From assembly GCA_013396915.1 (NCBI GenBank), contig VWZL01001304.1, forward strand, positions 997,393 to 1,061,392: a stretch of 64,000 nt of DNA, given 5' to 3'. Made by a program: the position numbers and the translations under genes. A model generated the notes under the pieces. That model worked only from the letters and a program-made list of their open reading frames with translations, had not been told where the DNA came from and did no database searches. Below are positions 63,753 through 64,000 of the stretch, piece after piece (position 1 is the stretch's first letter; the number at the start of each line of letters is the position of its first letter). The DNA comes from Stercorarius parasiticus. Lineage: Eukaryota > Chordata > Aves > Charadriiformes > Stercorariidae.

Positions 63753-64000
63753 GTGTGTATCTTTATCACCAAAAGGGTGGCAAGTCTCACTTCTGTGTGA
63801 CAAGGACTGTTAAAAGAATCGTACAAGGAATTCCATTTGGCTTTCAGAATAATTACATCTTAAAAACTTTGTCTGTTTCAAACATGCTACAGCCCTTCTT
63901 TTGTTAGTGTTTCAAGAAAAGTATATTGACAGATAACTTTCAGATGTCATTAATTTTAAAAATAGGCTTAACTTACAGATAAATCTGTGAGGTAGAGAAA
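63753..64000 (+). other. Start of TRAPPC8 intron 22
   Basis: Non-coding to the window edge. The remaining 3' exons, for roughly 300 residues, are outside. Confidence 0.8.

Noticed and set aside
63753..63907. Continuation of exon 22 as coding sequence
   Set aside because: The K-G-G-K-S-H-F-C stretch superficially recalls the next human residues, but the rest does not align and a GT donor is present exactly where the human protein sequence would join the next exon.

Overview
This is a bird genome window. The evidence is several CR1 LINE 3' ends carrying the avian ATTCTATG-type tail, avian-type ERVL solo LTRs, short introns, and the vertebrate TRAPPC8/RNF125 neighbourhood. The species cannot be named from the sequence.

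Right two thirds (24.4-64 kb, plus strand): one large gene, TRAPPC8, encoding the TRAPPIII-specific subunit of the Rab1 exchange factor used in ER-to-Golgi traffic and autophagy. It starts in a CpG island promoter (about 23.93-25.0 kb) with GC boxes, a CCAAT box and a YY1 motif that also contains the start of a short upstream ORF. I traced 22 coding exons (3421 nt, about 1140 residues) with GT-AG junctions, consistent phases and no internal stop. The C-terminal part (roughly 300 residues, judging from the human length of about 1435) lies beyond the right edge. Intron 3 has the hallmarks of a minor-spliceosome (U12-type) intron. Other introns hold CR1 fragments, a 951-bp solo LTR with perfect target-site duplication, a second antisense LTR, and a 61-bp duplication around an N that looks like an assembly error.

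Left third (0-24 kb): mostly non-coding. On the minus strand, in the position and orientation expected from the human map (divergent from TRAPPC8), are three exon-like blocks of the RING ubiquitin ligase RNF125. All three carry damage or stand beside damage: no AG acceptor and loss of the RING histidine at exon 2, a one-base phase mismatch between exons 2 and 3, and two in-frame stops in exon 4. Exon 1 and the final exon were not found. I read this as a unitary RNF125 pseudogene, and it is the most interesting observation here. The rest of the left third contains an ancient CR1 reverse-transcriptase remnant (about 12.4-13.45 kb), a 570-bp ERVL-type solo LTR with 5-bp flanking duplication, two younger CR1 tails, a small hairpin with direct repeats, and a 28-base assembly gap.

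I see no tRNA, rRNA or CRISPR, and no undescribed multi-gene system. Homology statements rest on remembered family sequences, not on a search.
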